Position numbers and translations under genes: made by a program. A stretch of 64,000 bases of DNA from Paenibacillus sp. 1781tsa1 (GTDB lineage Bacteria > Bacillota > Bacilli > Paenibacillales > Paenibacillaceae). The stretch lies in contig NZ_JAMYWY010000001.1 in the NCBI RefSeq assembly GCF_024159265.1, forward strand, positions 6,076,001 through 6,140,000. Reading direction: 5' to 3'. Under the pieces are notes generated by a model. That model was not told where the DNA came from. It did no database searches and saw nothing but the letters and a program-made list of their open reading frames with translations. Positions within the stretch are counted from its first letter, which is position 1, and every line of letters starts with the position of its first letter. Shown here piece by piece: positions 27,601 through 37,300 of this stretch.

Positions 27601-29600
27601 AATCCCATACTCGTTGAATTAAGCATGGTCTTTCCGGCTTCAAAACCAATCTCTTGATTCATTCCAACGATAAAGTTATGTACGGATCTGTGCTCCAGCA
27701 TAACTCCTTTTGGCTTGCCCGTTGACCCGGATGTATAGATCAGATACGCCAGATCATCAGCTGATACTTTTGTATCTAAATTGAAAGGACTGAAATCGGC
27801 GTATAATGACTCACCAGGATTCAGACACTTTCCCGCAAAATGAAGCTCTATGGCATCCGATTTTTCCTGATTCACTAGTAAAAAACGAGTACCACTGTCC
27901 TCCAGCATATATTGAACCCGATCTGCAGGGTGCTCCGGATCAATGGGCAGATATGCTGCTCCCGTCTTCAGAACAGCCAGCATGGAAACCAGCATGTCTG
28001 CGGTGCGTCCGACCAGAATCCCAACCACTTCTCCAGGCTTCAACCCTTGAAGCTGTAACGCCCTTGCCAGTTGATTAGCCTTTTCGTTCAACTGCACATA
28101 GGACAATGAATGGTCACTGTCAACAAGTGCAATAGCTTCGGGTGAGCGGCTAACTTGTTGCTCAAACAGGGCATGGACTGTCTGATCTTGCGCATAGGGT
28201 GTGACAGTCTCCCTATTCATTTCTTCAATCCGTTTCAGTTCCTGATCCGAAATTAAAGCAATCTCATCCAAAGCTTGGTCCGGCTTTTGTACTATCCCAT
28301 CAATAAGTCGAAGCAACTGTTCCATAAGCTGCTCCATGTTCTGTTCCGTGTAACGGGATGGATCGTACATCAAATCTAACGAGAACACATCCGTAAAGCT
28401 AATCATTAAATTAACAGCATAGTTTGTCTGTTCCCGGTAAACGTCCGTTTCAATCTGGAAGATGGATTCCAGTTGTTCGGCCTCTGATTTCTCATGAAAA
28501 TTCTCAAAAATCATCAACGTGCGAATGGTGTCCGAACCCACTTCGCTGTATGTCTGAACCTCGCCTAAAGAACAATAGTCATGTTTGCCTGACTCAACGG
28601 CCTGCCATTGAAGCTGTTTGGCCAAGCGGGTGAAGCTGTAGCCTTGTTCACTTTTCACTCTTACCGGGATGGTATTAATAAACAGACCCACCATCTCTTC
28701 AATCCCTCTAAGGGGCGCATTCCGGCCGGAAACCACTTTACCAAATACAACATCTTTGGTACCTGTATGACGCTGAAGCAGCGTTCCCCATACCGTTTCA
28801 AAGAAGATGTTGGCAGTTACCTGATGCTGTGCGGACAATCGCGCAATCTGCTCACTAATCTCCTGTGTCAATGGCACTGAAATTCGTTGGACGTCCAGAC
28901 TCGTGGACGGGTCACTGCCGTTGGAGCCTACTTCAGCAACGGTTTCATAATCAGATAGCAACGACTTCCAGTATGCCAAGCTTTCCTCTTTATTTTGTCG
29001 TTTGATCCACTTTACATAATCCTCATAACTCCCGGAACGGACCTTCTCTTCCTGGACAGCCGCCAACAGAGCAGCGTAGGATGTTCCGTTCCGCAATGCC
29101 GTATAGTATTGAACAAAGTCAGAACATACGATCGACAGGCACCAGCCATCCATAATGATATGATGAAAACTCCAGATCATTTTGAAATGTCGTTCTCCGC
29201 AGGCAAGCACTTTTATTCGCAAAAGCGAATCCTGCTCCAGGTCAAAACCACGTCTTACATCGGCTTCTTTCCACTCCTGAATTGCACGGTGCTGTTCTTC
29301 TTGGCTCAGAGCACTCAGGTCCATTTCCTCGAATTCGATTTTCCGCTGATAAAAGAGAACCTGCTGCGGCTTGGATACCTTACGGTACACAATCGCGGTA
29401 CGAAGCATGGCATGGCGCTCAGCCAACAAATCCAGTGCCTGTCTCGCCCATTCAGATTGAAAATCGGATTGAAGGGTCATCACTTCCTGTACGACATAGC
29501 TTGTAGACTGCTCATCCCAGATCTTATGGAAAAGCATACCTTCTTGCGTTGAAGTTAAAGGGTACACGCGCTCAATAACCCTATTTTTTGTTTTCTGCAT
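18663..29600 (-). CDS. NRPS, last subunit: C-A-T-C-A(Val)-T-C-A(Thr)-T-terminal C-like
   Basis: A 3,645-residue, three-module synthetase. The first C domain (about 1-450) suits a D-configured donor, since the previous subunit ends in an epimerase. The first A domain reads DIVQLGMVWK at the pocket positions, one to three changes from common Gly codes, so a Gly-like residue is tentative. The second reads DAFWLGGTFK (Val) and the third DFWNIGMVHK (Thr). Carrier serines are intact (GGHSL, GGHSL, GGDSI). From about residue 3229 a condensation-superfamily domain replaces the usual thioesterase; its motif is THLVFDG, so the first His of HHxxxDG is Thr. No TE domain is present. A GAAGGAAGG ribosome site precedes the ATG, 25 bases after the ABC exporter stop. 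Confidence 0.93.
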   Translation of the reverse strand: MQKTKNRVIERVYPLTSTQEGMLFHKIWDEQSTSYVVQEVMTLQSDFQSEWARQALDLLAERHAMLRTAIVYRKVSKPQQVLFYQRKIEFEEMDLSALSQEEQHRAIQEWKEADVRRGFDLEQDSLLRIKVLACGERHFKMIWSFHHIIMDGWCLSIVCSDFVQYYTALRNGTSYAALLAAVQEEKVRSGSYEDYVKWIKRQNKEESLAYWKSLLSDYETVAEVGSNGSDPSTSLDVQRISVPLTQEISEQIARLSAQHQVTANIFFETVWGTLLQRHTGTKDVVFGKVVSGRNAPLRGIEEMVGLFINTIPVRVKSEQGYSFTRLAKQLQWQAVESGKHDYCSLGEVQTYSEVGSDTIRTLMIFENFHEKSEAEQLESIFQIETDVYREQTNYAVNLMISFTDVFSLDLMYDPSRYTEQNMEQLMEQLLRLIDGIVQKPDQALDEIALISDQELKRIEEMNRETVTPYAQDQTVHALFEQQVSRSPEAIALVDSDHSLSYVQLNEKANQLARALQLQGLKPGEVVGILVGRTADMLVSMLAVLKTGAAYLPIDPEHPADRVQYMLEDSGTRFLLVNQEKSDAIELHFAGKCLNPGESLYADFSPFNLDTKVSADDLAYLIYTSGSTGKPKGVMLEHRSVHNFIVGMNQEIGFEAGKTMLNSTSMGFDIFVVESLLSLIKGLRIIIASENEQKDPALMRKLIEKHAIDMMQMTPSRLKMLISGITDFSQLQSLQQILVGGEALPGHLAATLLSQWKGQLYNMYGPTETTVWSTIQLVHEGEPISIGKPIVNTRIFILDSNLNVQPEGLRGELCIGGDGLARGYLNLTELTEERFIQDPYKPGERLYRTGDLARWLPNGTIEYLGRMDEQVKIRGYRIELGEIESVLRLQSEVADAAVVAREDSSGDKYLCAYVVPVKSIAWDSFSCRSLLGEVLPDYMIPTYIIALDQLPLNRNGKLDRKALPEPQWATAAKEWIPPRNETERQVVEVFQEILGVPSLGIHDNFFECGGHSLRAIRVMNLIESRVGIRLPLQAIFDHPTPEELSRLLIHKPENEYQSIPVAPQWEDYPMTPAQKRLFFIHEMDPSNTAYHMPGSIELNSSVDVPRLRHTLNQLIERHEILRTSFHLKDGEPVQRISPAVDIELEIVDRTTQAKDSKRSNDMLLDFVRPFNVSRAPLFRLRLVKWDETKHVLLFDMHHLISDGTTIHLITRDFSMLYNGEALPPITRHYKDYSEWLRGRDLSQEKTYWLKRFEGELPVLDLPLDYTRPQIQSPRGAAITWNMDSHLRNRIQELCRKTGTTEYMVLLSGLMILLRQYSRQEDIIVGSPASGRIHQDTEQMVGLFVNTLAMRARPEAEKTYLEFLTEVQKASLEAYEHQTYPFEELADQVQMERDLSRHPLFDVMFVLQNQEEEELTAEGMSFGESEAGERSVKFDLTLQFTSSLQGYQVDWEYGRDLFKKETILRMASHLEFVLKSIVETPSQKLGDVSCLNDEEETQILYQFNDTHRPYPSEQTIHGLFEEQVRATPDALAVICPQGSMTYSKLDQAANRIREALRQQGVQPGQRVGMMGQKSIYTIAGLLGILKSGCGYVPLSSEDPPARLQFMLDDGGIGTVLHSAAYRDILAAPGLDADRFQRVELEQACANGAVDLGFMDRGPVHAHEELVGDEADVRPEPDAASIAYVIYTSGTTGQPKGVMVEHRNVIRLVRNTTYVQLEGVRMLQTGALSFDASTFEIWGALLNGGRLVLAEQETVTDGERLAQVIQEQDIQMMWMTAQLFNHLTDTYLDAFQGLVHVLVGGETLSAKHVQQVRTRYPQLRLTNGYGPTENTTFSLTYEIHTVEANIPIGQPISHSTAYIMQGQQLCGIGMPGELVVGGDGVARGYLNLPALTKERFGPDPYLPGGRVYRTGDLARWRPDGTVEYLGRLDEQVKIRGYRIELGEIERALRDLPGLDDAVVLAREDMPGEKELCAYVVPTAITGWDAAEGRQQLRARLPVYMLPADWVVLDRLPMTRNGKLDRRALPAPDRNERHTLRVAPRNETEAEVVAVFQEVLGLEEVGIHDHFFERGGHSLRAIRAVNQLEARTGIRLPLRSLFEHPTAAALSMCLGGGAEAAYEPLPRAPLQETYPMSSAQQRLFVIQQMDPASTVYNMPGRLDLPGSLDLARLQHALQTLVQRHESLRTSFHLEAGQAVQRIHPEVSVAIEYRDWKEEPGSASASEVENNEAVQEALLTQFVRPFDVGKAPLLRLNVVKTGAEEHALLFDMHHLISDGTTMNIMTRELSQLYAGESLPPVRVQYKDYSEWLRVQDREAARAYWVGEFAGELPILDLPLDYPRPQMQRFQGGVVPVELGADLRSRVQRLCRQTGATEYMVLLSGLMILLSQYSRQADIIVGSPVSGRVHPDTESTVGVFVNTLALRGYPKGAKSYVDFLMEIQETSLKALEHQTYPFEELVEQVQVQRDLSRNPLFDVMLVLQNQEEESPIKGNLDFTGVQGNTTTAKFDLTLNITSSAEGYLVQWEYMRDLFHEDTVRRMAAHYEQVIQEVTMASDLRLDQLSMVTTEEREWLFNNVHEIPAQYPEQATIKSLFEEQVKRAPGRIAATDGEITWTYAELNRQANLVAHRLLECKGPEETVVALLLERNVGMLAGILGAVKAGCTYLPMDPDAPSERIGYMLQDSQAQMLLTTSKCLEESTFRYEGTIIVLDKGLADFSASDISHTHTSRNENPIVSIVPSDALYIIYTSGTTGQPKGTLIEHRNVVRLMVNDQMPFDFMEDDVWSQFHAYNFDFSVWEMYGALLYGGKVVIVSKEIARDAPAFLKLLRQEKVTVLNQVPSSFYELMHAELAEQWDEQLHVRMIIFGGEALHFGKLGKWKEQYPEMELINMYGITETTVHVTHKRIGSGELALGLNNIGRAIPTLRLYILNGDRLCGVGMPGELCVAGAGVARGYVNRPELTQVKFVENPYEPGERMYRSGDIARWLPDGNVEYLGRLDDQVKIRGYRIELKEIENVLMKQPGVQDAVVIVQQDPTGDRYLSAYVVGGGSGGHPLDLGSIKTGLSQAMPSYMVPASLMVLEKLPLTSNGKLDRRSLPEPTFNSQQAYVAPRDEHEIHIAGLFSQVLGTEQIGIHDDFFKRGGDSIKAMRILAKLREEGYRTTIVHLLNHPSIAMFSQHLKSLNRDGMLVPNLGNSQKGSPSESLLEGKYLPSELSIGEEDIRKALIEYAGRVSSQPFESIIPMSPIQKCSYDMGIRSSMAEITFAEPLDSKRLNRAVRHMMYRHSLLRAVIQKQNNEIHILSCPDEVHIPLLDLTRHTEEEQQSVINHARSLYSIYDLDEQYTGLFPTQTMMLIKTSTNTFTLLMLCTHLVFDGMSHESFYSQLTELYQDRDEAPREQETPSLVYDYMKYVQQVEQGPVNTTQEEIHSVLRLGEFVQAVQQYQQFAEEHEWETFSYTYNMDVLASSHVHSLAWELPSRVYGEMLKQVYPNARIPVLLVQAGRAYDQEHYHDYIGEFIDFVPSVVDTQLEQPCISQMEEQIRFLRKHKINMASLLTEPHIRDRYPMVSSVFEAVYPGKMNIPIYNYLAVYQHATTQIAASPETVDVAGQAGGMITNVYLTPLGEFQMSSFCRKGQGNALKNYLDVCISDLLTERV
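18666..19916 (-). other. Terminal condensation-like domain in place of a thioesterase
   Basis: Residues about 3229-3645 of the last NRPS. It begins PMSPIQKCSYDMG, with the core motif THLVFDG near residues 3359-3365 and a late G-E-F-I-D-F-V-P segment where C and E domains have their G-x-F-x-N/S-x-x-P motif. Sequence after the core is strongly diverged from the other C and E domains of the cluster. Probable role: release of the full-length peptide by cyclisation or condensation with an external nucleophile (inference). Confidence 0.7.
22391..25115 (-). repeat. Near-identical Val-module block, copy in the last NRPS
   Basis: This ~2.7-kb block covers the Val A domain, its carrier and most of the following C domain. 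It repeats at 35019-37743 with a constant offset of 12,628 bases at both ends, so without net insertions or deletions. By eye only scattered single-base differences occur. It is visibly GC-richer than flanking NRPS DNA. Confidence 0.9.
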
Positions 29601-29624
29601 GTTCGACCTTCCTTCATCAACGGA

Positions 29625-31319
29625 TTAGAACGTAACATTGTACAAGGAGTAGAATACGCCTTGTTTTTCCAAAAGTTCTTCAAAGGAACCTTTCTCCACC
29701 AAACGCCCGTTTTTCATCATCAGAATTTCGTCATACATGACCAGCGTTGTGGCATTCAACTTGTGGGTGACCACGACCCTCGTTGTGTTCTCCAGTTTCA
29801 GAATCGAATTCTCAATGGCACGTGATGTTTCGTTATCGAGTGATGAAGTCGCTTCATCCAGAAGAAGTACGGGCGTATCCTTGATCAATGCCCGTGCAAT
29901 GGATACACGTTGCTTTTCTCCGCCCGATAGATGAATACCGTTCTCCCCACAATCGAAATCTGCCCCTCTCCGCTCAATGAACTCGTTCAATCCGGACATG
30001 GAGATAGCCTTCGCCAAACGTTCCTCGGAATAATCCTTATATAACAGAATGTTGCTCTTCAACGGAGCATCAAACATAAATACCTCTTGCTGAATGACGG
30101 ATACATTCTCGTAAAGGCTCGCAGGAGCAATGGATTTAAGTTCAACATCATCAAACTGGATAGAGCCCTGGTAAGCATCGTAATATCCCATCAGCAGATT
30201 TAGCAGGGTAGATTTACCGCTCCCGCTTAGCCCGACGACTGCGTAAGATTTGTTTTTATCAATAACAAAATTCAAATCGGACAATACATTCTTCTCACCA
30301 TCAAACGAATAAGACACGTTCTCAAATGTAATTTTGTTGTTAAAACGTTCCATCGCAAGCCCTTGCTCCTTCTCTTCGGTATTCAGCATCATACTGTCGA
30401 TCTTGTCGATGAGCACAGCCCCTGCTTTTCGCTTGTTCACAGCTTCCGAGAGAATGATAATGGGGCCAAGCATATAATTGATCAATTGAATGTATGCCAT
30501 CACCTCACCAACGGTAATGTTGCCCTGAATAGCCAGCAGCACCCCGAAAGCGATCGTTCCGATAAACATGATAAATCCGGTCACTTCTGTGAGCGTCTGA
30601 ATCAGGCCCTGGACATCATACAGCTTTCTTTTTTTGCCTTCCAGCTCACCGTTCATGACAGAGAGAGCTTTGGCTACCTCCCGCTCAACCCCAAAGCTTT
30701 TAATTACGGTAAAGCCATTGAATATATCCTTGATGGAGGTCGTAAATCCTTCGTTACGATGAGATACTTCTGTCTGACTTCGCTCTACCTTTCCGTTGAA
30801 ACAAACCGTTGCCAAAATGGGCAAAATGCTCAGTACGATGACCACGATTGCTATGGCCGCGTTTAGATAGAACATGGCTGACAGCCCCATAATGAACAAT
30901 GCAATCTGAGAGATGATAATCAGATTTCCACCAACATAATCAACTTCAATGGTTTTCACGTCATTGTTAATCACAGAGATATAACTACCTGTATTCTTTT
31001 TGCGAAAATCAGCCAGATCCTTTTGAATGATCCTTTGTAGGATGGCATCCTTATAACCAAAAAGGGCTCGGGTAATATATTTGTTTTTCAAATGATAATG
31101 GGCCACATTGAGAAGAAGATAGAGGGCAAGAAGCCCTCCGGTAATCCACATCATTCGAACTAATTCACCTGTCCCCCCGGATACCCCGGTGTCAATCAGA
31201 ATTTTGAGGATAAAGGCGAGCCCCACGTTCATCGCAGCTATAATTAAAGACAGGACAATAGCTCCAACAAACAGATGTTTGTTCTTAAATAAATAATGTT
31301 TAAGCGTAGTAGTCTTAAT
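29625..31319 (-). CDS. Peptide-exporting ABC transporter (TMD-NBD half-transporter)
   Basis: A type I ABC exporter of about 564 residues: six membrane segments (roughly residues 20-300), then an ATPase domain with Walker A GLSGSGKST, signature LSGGEKQR and Walker B VLLLDEATSSLD. It would dimerise in the membrane and probably exports the lipopeptide, since it is embedded between two NRPS genes. The start is unusual: no in-frame ATG or GTG has a ribosome site. A perfect GGAGGTGAGG (31323-31332) lies eight bases before an ATT at 31319, which overlaps the NRPS stop codon. An ATG at 31370 or 31418 would add an odd non-conserved leader. I take ATT as the likely start. Confidence 0.88.
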   Translation of the reverse strand: MKTTTLKHYLFKNKHLFVGAIVLSLIIAAMNVGLAFILKILIDTGVSGGTGELVRMMWITGGLLALYLLLNVAHYHLKNKYITRALFGYKDAILQRIIQKDLADFRKKNTGSYISVINNDVKTIEVDYVGGNLIIISQIALFIMGLSAMFYLNAAIAIVVIVLSILPILATVCFNGKVERSQTEVSHRNEGFTTSIKDIFNGFTVIKSFGVEREVAKALSVMNGELEGKKRKLYDVQGLIQTLTEVTGFIMFIGTIAFGVLLAIQGNITVGEVMAYIQLINYMLGPIIILSEAVNKRKAGAVLIDKIDSMMLNTEEKEQGLAMERFNNKITFENVSYSFDGEKNVLSDLNFVIDKNKSYAVVGLSGSGKSTLLNLLMGYYDAYQGSIQFDDVELKSIAPASLYENVSVIQQEVFMFDAPLKSNILLYKDYSEERLAKAISMSGLNEFIERRGADFDCGENGIHLSGGEKQRVSIARALIKDTPVLLLDEATSSLDNETSRAIENSILKLENTTRVVVTHKLNATTLVMYDEILMMKNGRLVEKGSFEELLEKQGVFYSLYNVTF

Positions 31320-34300
31320 GCTCCTCACCTCCGTTATATAACTGCAACACACCCTCCAGCTCACTCTCATCCCATTCCAGTTCATCTCCATAGTCCGTGA
31401 GCGTGTACCGGGTCTCATTGCTGCCGGAACAATGATTCATGACTTCGATCAGAGCCGCTTGGAAGCATGTACAGAAATGCCGGATGGCTTCCTGTCTCAA
31501 CGCATTACAGTCATAACCAACTGTGAATTTCAACTGCCCGCCTTCGATCAGACCGTCAATTGTCAGCAGCTTGGGGATCACATTTTCTGCTGCATTCATG
31601 AGGCCTGAGCTTAATCGGGAGAATGTGAAAGCTCCTGCTTCCTGATCCATATCTCCCAGATAGTTGAAACTTACTTGAACATTCAAATCTTCTGCATTCA
31701 GAAAAACCTCAGGTTCGTCCATGTGTTTGAGTAACCCATAACCAAGCCCGCCATTAGGTACTTTTCTTAATTGATCTTTGGTAGATGCAATAATGGTCCC
31801 TATATCTGCACCATGCTCAGCTTCCAGCAAAATTGGATACATATTCGTGAACCATCCAACTGTACGGTCCGTCAGGATCTCGACGTGAATCGGATGTCTA
31901 CCGTGACTTTCCAGTTCAACGGCCATACGTTCCTTGCCAAAGCCATTTCTCATTGCCATGCCGAGAGAAACAAGCAGCAGATCATTAATCTCCGTGTTGT
32001 ATGCCTTGCTGCATTCATGTACCAAGGTGTAGGTTTGCTCTGCAGTAAGTTCAACCTGTTCATTTAAAACCTTGATGGAAGAAGCATTTGCTTCCTGACC
32101 TTCAGGAGCTAGCTCCTCCGCCTGCTTAATCTGTTGTATCAGGTCGCTCCAGAATGGAACTTCCCTTTTCAAGTGATGACTTGCCGCGTAGGCTGTCAAT
32201 TGTTCTGACCAGAGCTGCATGGATGCCGTCTTGGCTGGCAATTCCACACGTTCACCGGCTAGACTACCGAAGTATAGGGAGTTGAAATCCTCCAGCAAGA
32301 TACGCCATGATACCCCGTCGACAACCAGATGATGAATACAGATGAACATATGGGAGCCATTGGATGTATGGAAGATGGCTGCCTTCATCAGTGGACCGGC
32401 ATGCAAGTCCATGCTTTGCTGAATCTGATTGCAGCTCTGTTCAATCAAGCTTGCCAATTGGTTTTCAGCCATGCCAGCATATTCATAAATCTCCAACTCA
32501 TGCCCTGAACCTTCCGTAACAGGACGAACTCTTGGCAATTGGCCCGTTTCAAAAACGGTACGCAAAGCATCATGGTGGATTACCAGTTGGCTCAGGGCTG
32601 CATCAACATATTGATCGTGCAGTCTTTCCAATGAATGCATCAAGACAGCCTGATTAAAATGAGCGGGCTCCGCCAGATTCCATTCCCAAAACTCCTTTTG
32701 GATCGGGGTTAACTGGACCGGACCCTCTACCTCCACTTGATACTGCTGCATCTGGCTAATGGATGCGATCTCCAGCATACTGCTGAGCGTCCGAATATCG
32801 CCATGCTGAAGCAGCATACGGTTTTCAATGACAATTCCCTGTTCCCTCGCTTTGGATATGATCCGAATGGCCTTAATCGAATCTCCTCCCAGTTCGAAGA
32901 AATTATCGTCTATTCCGACTGCAGCGGCACCCAAAACATCCTGAAAAGCTTGAACCAGCAACTCTTCTGTTTCATTACGAGGTGCAACGTGTACCCGGCT
33001 TGTCTTACGTTCGGGTTCGGGAAGAGTATGGCGATCCAACTTTCCGTTCTGGTTCACAGGCAATCGATCCAGTTTGACGATAAACGGAGGGACCATAAAG
33101 TCGGGTAATTCTTGTCGAAGTAAAGCTTTGAATTGATCCGAGTCCAACGGCTCGTTGGCTTTTGTAACCACATAAGCACAGATGTATCGTTCTCCCACAT
33201 GATCGGTACGGGCCATGACAGCGGCATCGTCAATCATGGCTTGTCTGCGAATAGCTGCTTCAATCTCACCAAGCTCCATTCGATATCCGCGTATTTTGAC
33301 CTGATCATCAAGCCTGCCGAGATACTCTACATCGCCATTCGGCAGCCATCGGGCCAAGTCACCTGTAGCGTACATCTTGGCTCCTGGAACGTAAGGGTCC
33401 GAGATGAATTTTTGTTGATTTAAATCCGGGCGGTTCCAATAACCTTGAGCCACACCTGCTCCGCTGATGAACAATTCTCCCTGCACCCCAGCAGGAAGCA
33501 TCTGACGTTGCTCGTTCATAATATAGAGTCTTGTGTTGGGTGTAGGCTTTCCAATGCTGATCCGCTCCCCAAGTTGGATCTCTTTCACTGTAGCGTATAC
33601 CGTTGTTTCCGTTGGACCATACATATTGAGTAATCTACAGTTCATGTGTTTGAGAATGTTCTCCGCCAAGTGATCAGGCAAAGGTTCACCTGCTAAAATA
33701 ATATCCTTCACCTGCCGAAACGCGGAGTAGTCGTTCATGCCTTCAAGCATCATCTTCATTCTGGAAGGTGTCGTCTGAATAAGATCGACGGCATGTTGTT
33801 CAATTAAAGCTCGAAGCGCAAACGGGTTCTTCTGTTCATTTTCGTCTGTAATGACGATACGCAGTCCCTTGATTAGGGCAACGATGGATTCAATCACAAA
33901 AATATCAAATGAAATATTGGTCACATTCAATATGGTTCGACGCTCATGAAACGGAATGATCTGGTCCATCCCTGCGATCAGGTTACTGACGGAACGTTGT
34001 TCCAGCACGACACCTTTCGGCTTGCCAGTAGAACCAGATGTATAGATGAGATACGCACGGTCCCCGGACCCGACCTGGATTTCGAGATTTGTGCAATCCG
34101 CCCCATAATTGGAGGCTGAAGTTACATCAATCATATGGCCCTGGAATTCTCCAAGATAGGCAGAGCGATAAGCAGGTTCAGTTAAAAGAACACGAGCACC
34201 ACTGTCTTCCATCATGTACATTATTCGATCAGCCGGATATTCCGGATCAATCGGAAGATAAGCCGCACCCGCCTTCAGTACAGCCAATATGGAGATGATC

Positions 34301-37300
34301 ATCTCCATATTTCGGCTTACCAGAATGCCCACAAATTCGTTCTGCTCACTAGTCGCATCCTGAATGGATCTGGCCAATTGATTAACTCTGCGATTCAGAT
34401 CACCGTAAGTCATTTCCTCTTCCTTATATATAAGTGCAATACGTTCAGGCGTAAGTCGAACACGTTCCTCAAATTGGATATGAACAGGTTGTTCCGAAGG
34501 ATACGGCACAGGAGCCGGGTTGAAATCAGCGACCATTGCGGCGCATTCCTCCGGTGTCATCAGACTCATCTGTCCTAATGGTTGTTCGGGCCATTCAGTC
34601 AATACATGAAGGATGCGCTGATAGTGAACGGACATCCGCTGGATCGTCTCTTCTGCAAACAGATCCCTAACGAATTCCCACTGGACTAGATATCCTTCAG
34701 CAGAGAAACTCATGTTCAAAGTTAAATCAAACTTGACGCTCTGCAGGTCTTCATCTCGCTCCTTCGAAAGCACATGATCAACCATCAGGTTCTCCTGCCC
34801 TTGATTCTGCAAGATAAACATGACGTCAAAAAGCGGATTGCGGGACAAATCGCGCTGGACCTGCACCTGTTCCACCAGTTCTTCGAATGGATATGTCTGG
34901 TGTTCCAGTGCTTTCAGGCTGGTTTCCTTAATCTCGTGCAGAAAATCGAGATAACGCTTCGAACTTTCCGGCCTCCCTCGCAGAGCCAGGGTGTTCACGA
35001 ACAGTCCTACTGTGGACTCCGTATCCGGATGCACGCGTCCAGATACCGGACTGCCCACAATAATATCCGCTTGGCGGCTGTATTGACTGAGCAGAATCAT
35101 CAACCCGGACAGCAGCACCATGTATTCCGTTGCTCCTGTCTGACGGCACAGCCGCTGCACCCGGCTGCGCAGGTCCGCCCCCAGTTCCACTGAAACCACT
35201 CCGCCCCGGAAACGCTGCATCTGCGGCCGCGGATAGTCCAGCGGCAAATCCAGGATGGGCAGCTCACCGGCAAACTCTCCAACCCAATACGCACGCGCCG
35301 CTTCCCGGTCCTGCACTCGCAACCATTCGCTGTAATCCTTGTATTGCACCATCACCGGTGGAAGGCTCTCCCCCGCATACAATTGGGACAATTCCCGGGT
35401 CATGATATTCATGGTGGTCCCATCCGAGATCAGATGGTGCATATCAAACAACAAGGCGTGCTCTTCAGCTCCGGTCTTCACCACGTTCAGCCGCAGCAGC
35501 GGGGCCTTCCCCACATCAAACGGTCGAACGAACTGCGTCAACAGCGCCTCCTGCACAGCTTCATTGTTCTCCACCTCCGAAGCACTGGCGGAACCCGGCT
35601 CTTCCTTCCAGTCGCGGTATTCGATCGCCACGGATACCTCCGGATGAATCCGCTGTACAGCCTGCCCCGCCTCCAGATGGAAGCTGGTTCGCAGGCTTTC
35701 ATGGCGCTGCACCAAGGTCTGCAGCGCGTGTTGGAGCCGCGCCAGGTCCAGAGAACCCGGCAGATCCAGACGTCCCGGCATATTGTACACCGTACTCGCT
35801 GGGTCCATCTGCTGGATCACAAACAGCCGTTGCTGGGCGGATGACATCGGGTAGGTCTCCTGCAGTGGGGCCCGTGGCAGCGGTTCATAAGCCGCTTCCG
35901 CACCGCCGCCCAAGCACATACTCAGCGCCGCAGCGGTCGGATGTTCGAACAGGCTCCGCAGGGGTAACCGCATCCCCGTCCGGGTTTCAAGTTGATTCAC
36001 TGCCCGGATCGCACGCAGCGAATGTCCACCACGTTCGAAGAAGTGGTCATGAATCCCAACCTCCTCCAGGCCCAGCACCTCCTGAAATACCGCCACGACC
36101 TCCGCTTCGGTCTCATTCCGCGGGGCCACGCGTAGCGTGTGTCGCTCATTCCGATCCGGGGCAGGCAAGGCCCGCCGGTCCAGTTTGCCGTTGCGTGTCA
36201 TCGGCAGCCGTTCCAGCACCACCCAATCTGCCGGCAGCATGTACACGGGCAGCCGCGCCCTCAGCTGCTGACGACCTTCAGCGGCATCCCATCCGGTGAT
36301 TGCTGTGGGCACCACATACGCACAAAGCTCCTTCTCCCCGGGCATATCTTCGCGGGCCAGCACTACGGCATCGTCCAGCCCCGGCAGGTCACGAAGGGCT
36401 CGCTCAATCTCTCCCAGTTCGATGCGGTAGCCCCGAATCTTCACTTGCTCGTCCAGCCGGCCCAGATATTCGACAGTGCCGTCCGGCCGCCAGCGGGCCA
36501 AATCTCCGGTCCGGTACACACGCCCTCCCGGGAGATACGGATCCGGTCCAAACCGCTCCTTCGTCAAGGCCGGCAGATTCAGATAACCGCGTGCCACCCC
36601 GTCACCACCAACCACCAATTCACCCGGCATGCCGATGCCACACAGCTGTTGCCCTTGCATGATATAGGCGGTGCTGTGGCTGATCGGCTGACCAATCGGA
36701 ATGTTGGCCTCGACCGTATGGATCTCGTACGTGAGGGAAAAGGTCGTATTCTCCGTCGGACCGTACCCGTTGGTCAGGCGAAGTTGCGGATACCGCGTTC
36801 GTACCTGCTGGACATGTTTGGCCGACAACGTTTCTCCGCCGACCAACACATGGACCAAGCCTTGAAAAGCATCCAGATAGGTATCGGTAAGGTGGTTGAA
36901 CAGCTGGGCAGTCATCCACATCATCTGGATGTCCTGTTCCTGAATCACCTGAGCCAAACGTTCGCCATCGGTGACGGTCTCCTGCTCCGCCAGCACCAGC
37001 CGGCCGCCGTTCAGCAGGGCGCCCCAGATTTCGAAGGTAGACGCATCAAAGCTCAGCGCCCCCGTTTGCAGCATCCGTACGCCCTCCAACTGCACATAGG
37101 TCGTATTTCGCACCAAACGGACGACATTCCGATGCTCCACCATCACCCCTTTGGGCTGTCCCGTCGTCCCCGAGGTATAGATCACATAGGCGATACTGGC
37201 CGCATCCGGTTCTGGACGAACATCCGCTTCATCCGCTACCAGCTCTTCATGGGCATGGACCGGCCCCCTATCCCGGAAGCCGAAGTCCACCGCCCCATTC

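Noticed and set aside
31320..31418. The longer exporter start at the upstream ATG
   Set aside because: The extra 33 residues are read from inside the NRPS coding end, have no ribosome site and do not look like an exporter N-terminus.
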